7,642 nucleotides of DNA from Nocardioidaceae bacterium (GTDB taxonomy: Bacteria > Actinomycetota > Actinomycetes > Propionibacteriales > Nocardioidaceae): the NCBI GenBank assembly GCA_013811715.1, contig JACCUS010000328.1:1-7642 (forward strand), written 5' to 3'. Positions 5,925 through 7,642 of this stretch are shown here, piece by piece. The notes beneath the pieces are model-generated. The model was not told the DNA's origin and did no database searches. It worked only from the letters and a program-made list of their open reading frames with translations. The translations under genes were made by a program, and so were the position numbers. Position 1 is the first letter of the stretch. Each line of letters begins with the position of its first letter.

Positions 5925-6695
5925 CTAGGCCACAACCACCACGGGGGTGCCGACGTCGGAGAACTGCCACAGTGCCTTCGCGTCCGTGATCCACGCGCGG
6001 ATGCATCCGGCTGACTGCGGCGTGCCGAGGTCGCTGCGCGACTGCGCCAACGTCCCGTCCTCGAAGGCGGGTACGTCGTGGAAGCCGATCGGCCATCTCT
6101 CGCCGTAAGCGAACCTGACCATGTAGTTCATCGTCTCCTCGTAGTTGTACGCCACGGCATGGCGCGACTTGGAGTAGACGCGGTAACGACCCGGGTCGAG
6201 AAGCCCGGCGTCCTTGCTGCCCGAGACGAGGTAGGTGCGGGTCTGGGTGCCGCGCTCGCTGACGAGCCAGACCCGCTGTGCGCCGATGTCGTAGACGACC
6301 CGCTTGCCGTGCCCCGACCTGACCGGGACGGCTGTCGATTCCGCAGGATCGGGCCCGGCACCTTCGCGCCCCTCGGCCTCGGAACCACCCGAGTCAGGCC
6401 CCCCCGATCCGGGACCTGTGGACCCCGCGTCCTTGTCGACCAGCCGCTCCTCGGTGTCCGGCTGAGTCGCCGCGGGCCTGGCGGCAGCCGCGGACGGGTC
6501 GGTCGCCAGGGGCAACGACTGTTCGGACAGCCGGAGATGTGCCGGTGTCTCGCCCATCGCCGTCCCCGGAGCCAGACCCGATGCGCCGGCCACCGCCAGC
6601 ACGGTAACGACCGCAGCTCCGGCGACCGCGGCAAGGCGGCTCAGCGATGCGGCGTCGCGACGTCGGGGTGCTCCTTCGTTGGACACGACTGCCAT
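5925..6695 (-). CDS. L,D-transpeptidase (YkuD domain), membrane-anchored or secreted
   Basis: A cell-envelope enzyme family that makes 3-3 peptidoglycan cross-links or attaches partners to stem peptides. The order is a short basic N terminus (RRR at 11-13), a hydrophobic Ala/Val-rich segment (about 21-40) that acts as signal peptide or anchor, a long Pro/Gly/Ser/Glu-rich linker (about 45-128), and a YkuD catalytic domain (about 130-256). Catalytic residues are H206 (GFHDVP) and the nucleophile C231 in SAGCIRAW (228-235). No Ig-like or peptidoglycan-binding domain is present, so the linker may span the inner wall. The ATG at 6695 gives 256 residues. A TAGGAT -10 box overlaps that ATG and lies seven bases before the GTG at codon 4 (6686), so the true start is probably GTG with 253 residues. 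It converges on the helicase, stop codons 17 bp apart. Confidence 0.9.
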   Translation of the reverse strand: MAVVSNEGAPRRRDAASLSRLAAVAGAAVVTVLAVAGASGLAPGTAMGETPAHLRLSEQSLPLATDPSAAAARPAATQPDTEERLVDKDAGSTGPGSGGPDSGGSEAEGREGAGPDPAESTAVPVRSGHGKRVVYDIGAQRVWLVSERGTQTRTYLVSGSKDAGLLDPGRYRVYSKSRHAVAYNYEETMNYMVRFAYGERWPIGFHDVPAFEDGTLAQSRSDLGTPQSAGCIRAWITDAKALWQFSDVGTPVVVVA

Positions 6696-6699
6696 CCTA
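6694..6699 (-). promoter_or_regulatory. Putative -10 box for the L,D-transpeptidase gene, overlapping the upstream ATG
   Basis: On the minus strand TAGGAT runs into the first possible ATG. The GTG at 6686 is seven bases downstream, where transcription should begin. If used, the mRNA is leaderless and the ATG at 6695 cannot be translated. An inverted repeat CCGC-N4-GCGG (6703-6714) lies just upstream in the spacer and may be a weak operator. Confidence 0.45.
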
Positions 6700-6800
6700 A
6701 GGCCGCAATGGCGGTATTCGCGGGGTGCCCCCCGGCGGGCGCGTCGAGATCCGGCGTCCGCATCGCCGCCCGCGGATCATCGAAGCCCAGTGCCGGCATC

Positions 6801-6829
6801 TTGAATTTTGGCGGCTGGATCGGAATGCT
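6801..6829 (+). promoter_or_regulatory. Putative housekeeping-type promoter for the SDR gene
   Basis: TTGAAT (6801-6806) and AATGCT (6824-6829) are separated by 17 bases. They match TTGACA at four of six positions and TATAAT at three of six. The -10 ends six bases before the GTG at 6836, again the leaderless arrangement. The local AT-rich run stands out in very GC-rich DNA. Confidence 0.4.
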
Positions 6830-6835
6830 GACGCG

Positions 6836-7585
6836 GTGCCCATCGCCATGATCACCGGCCCCACCTCCGGGATCGGCCTCGCCTTCGCACGTGCACTCGC
6901 GGCCGAGGGCCACGACCTCGTCCTGGTCTCCCGCGACGAGACCCGACTGCGTGAGCTCGCTGCCGAGCTGACCGCCCGACACGGCGTCGGTTGTGAGGCG
7001 CTTCCCGCCGACCTGGCCGACCTCGACCAGACCAAGACGGTGGAGCAGCGGCTCGGCAGCCGGCCCGTCGACGTACTGGTCAACAACGCCGGTTTCGGCC
7101 TCGCCAAGCCGTTCCACCACCACGACGTCGAGGTCGAGCAGCGCGGCCTCGACGTGATGGTCCGTGCCGTCATGCGGCTGACCCACGCCGCGCTCGGGCC
7201 GATGGTCGAGCGCGGCCGCGGCGACATCGTCAACGTGTCGAGCGTGGCGGGCTTCCTCCCGCGCGGCACCTACGGCGCGCATAAGGCGTGGGTGACGAGC
7301 TTCAGCTCTTGGGCGAGCCTGCGCTATCGCAAGGACGGCGTGCGCGTCATCGCCGTGTGCCCTGGTTTCGTGCGGACCGAGTTCCACCAGCGGATGGACG
7401 GCCACATCGGCTGGACCCCCGGCTGGCTGTGGCTGGACGCTGACGACGTCGTCCACGATGCGCTCGAAGACCTCCGTGAAGGCAGGGCCATCTCGGTGCC
7501 GAGCGCCCGCTACAAGGCGCTCGTCGGGGTCTCCCGGATAGCGCCTCGCCGATGGGTCGAGAAGGCGTCGAGGCGGGGCAGGTGA
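6836..7585 (+). CDS. SDR-family NAD(P)-dependent oxidoreductase
   Basis: A 249-residue short-chain dehydrogenase/reductase with one Rossmann domain. The cofactor loop TGPTSGIG is at 7-14, VSRDETR at 31-37 suggests NADP preference through R33, NNAG is at 83-86, the catalytic serine is probably S136 in NVSSVAG, and the YxxxK pair is Y146/K150. PGFVRTEF (176-183) is the usual segment after the catalytic site. The position often held by the SDR tetrad Asn (helix after NNAG) appears to be M108. Substrate is unknown; the closest style is the DltE/YqjQ-like uncharacterised group. The frame is open back to 6725, but that lead-in lacks SDR features, so I chose the GTG at 6836, right before the first beta strand and six bases after a -10 box. 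An ATG at 6848 is an alternative. It is followed by an overlapping gene, suggesting an operon. Confidence 0.9.
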   Translation: MPIAMITGPTSGIGLAFARALAAEGHDLVLVSRDETRLRELAAELTARHGVGCEALPADLADLDQTKTVEQRLGSRPVDVLVNNAGFGLAKPFHHHDVEVEQRGLDVMVRAVMRLTHAALGPMVERGRGDIVNVSSVAGFLPRGTYGAHKAWVTSFSSWASLRYRKDGVRVIAVCPGFVRTEFHQRMDGHIGWTPGWLWLDADDVVHDALEDLREGRAISVPSARYKALVGVSRIAPRRWVEKASRRGR

Positions 7586-7642
7586 GCACCCTCCGCACGC
7601 TCCATGTCGATGCGTCGGTACGTCGCACGGACGTCTCGACCG
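7582..7642 (+). CDS. 5' end of a gene, possibly an azoreductase/NAD(P)H:quinone reductase-like flavoprotein (cut by window edge)
   Basis: A GTG at 7582 overlaps the SDR stop as GTGA. A GAGGCGGGG ribosome site (7570-7578) lies just upstream, which is typical translational coupling. The 20 visible codons read MSTLRTLHVDASVRRTDVST without a stop. The start, a strand then HVDAS with Arg and Ser residues after it, resembles the flavin-phosphate loop at the N terminus of AzoR-like reductases (LHIDASARG-type). Too little is visible to be firm. Confidence 0.45.
   Translation, partial: MSTLRTLHVDASVRRTDVST

Noticed and set aside
6725..6835. Upstream extension of the SDR gene from an ATG at 6725
   Set aside because: The extra 37 residues are Arg-rich with no SDR features, and a promoter-like element lies inside them just before the GTG at 6836.

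Overview
The window looks like chromosomal DNA from a high-GC actinobacterium. The coding DNA is very GC-rich, GTG starts are frequent, and the gene families are actinobacterial: an MoeZ-type E1/rhodanese fusion, a mycobacterial-type LigD polymerase domain, DUF3107 and a MiaE_2-like ferritin fold. Gene style suggests Propionibacteriales (Nocardioides-like), but the genus cannot be fixed from the sequence alone. There is no rRNA, tRNA, CRISPR array, phage or insertion sequence, and no stretch over 300 bases lacks a gene.

Layout, left to right: moeZ (minus strand); a divergent intergenic region with a good match to a SigR/SigH-type oxidative-stress promoter facing moeZ; a stand-alone LigD-type primase/polymerase domain (plus); a TetR-family regulator (plus); a 75-residue DUF3107 protein (plus); a ferritin-like protein of the MiaE_2 type (minus, convergent with DUF3107); a DEAD-box RNA helicase with a basic, Gly/Ser/Arg-rich tail (plus, divergent from the ferritin-like gene); an L,D-transpeptidase (minus, convergent with the helicase); an SDR oxidoreductase (plus, divergent from the transpeptidase); and the first 20 codons of a gene that overlaps the SDR stop by 4 bp and resembles the N terminus of azoreductase-like flavoproteins.

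The order moeZ, TetR, DUF3107, ferritin-like, DEAD-box helicase matches, from memory, the Mycobacterium tuberculosis region Rv3206c to Rv3211. It therefore looks like an old conserved actinobacterial neighbourhood, with the LigD-type polymerase sitting where another gene lies in that species. A loose theme is sulfur transfer and RNA modification or remodelling (MoeZ, MiaE-like fold, RNA helicase), but no shared pathway is proven. The transpeptidase and SDR genes look like unrelated neighbours.

I found no clearly new multi-gene defence or mobile system. The most useful observations concern regulation and starts: the SigR-like promoter before moeZ; -10 boxes 6 or 7 bases before the start codons of four genes, suggesting leaderless mRNAs and a corrected transpeptidase start; and a probable CTG start for the helicase, without which its Q-motif aromatic residue would be lost.
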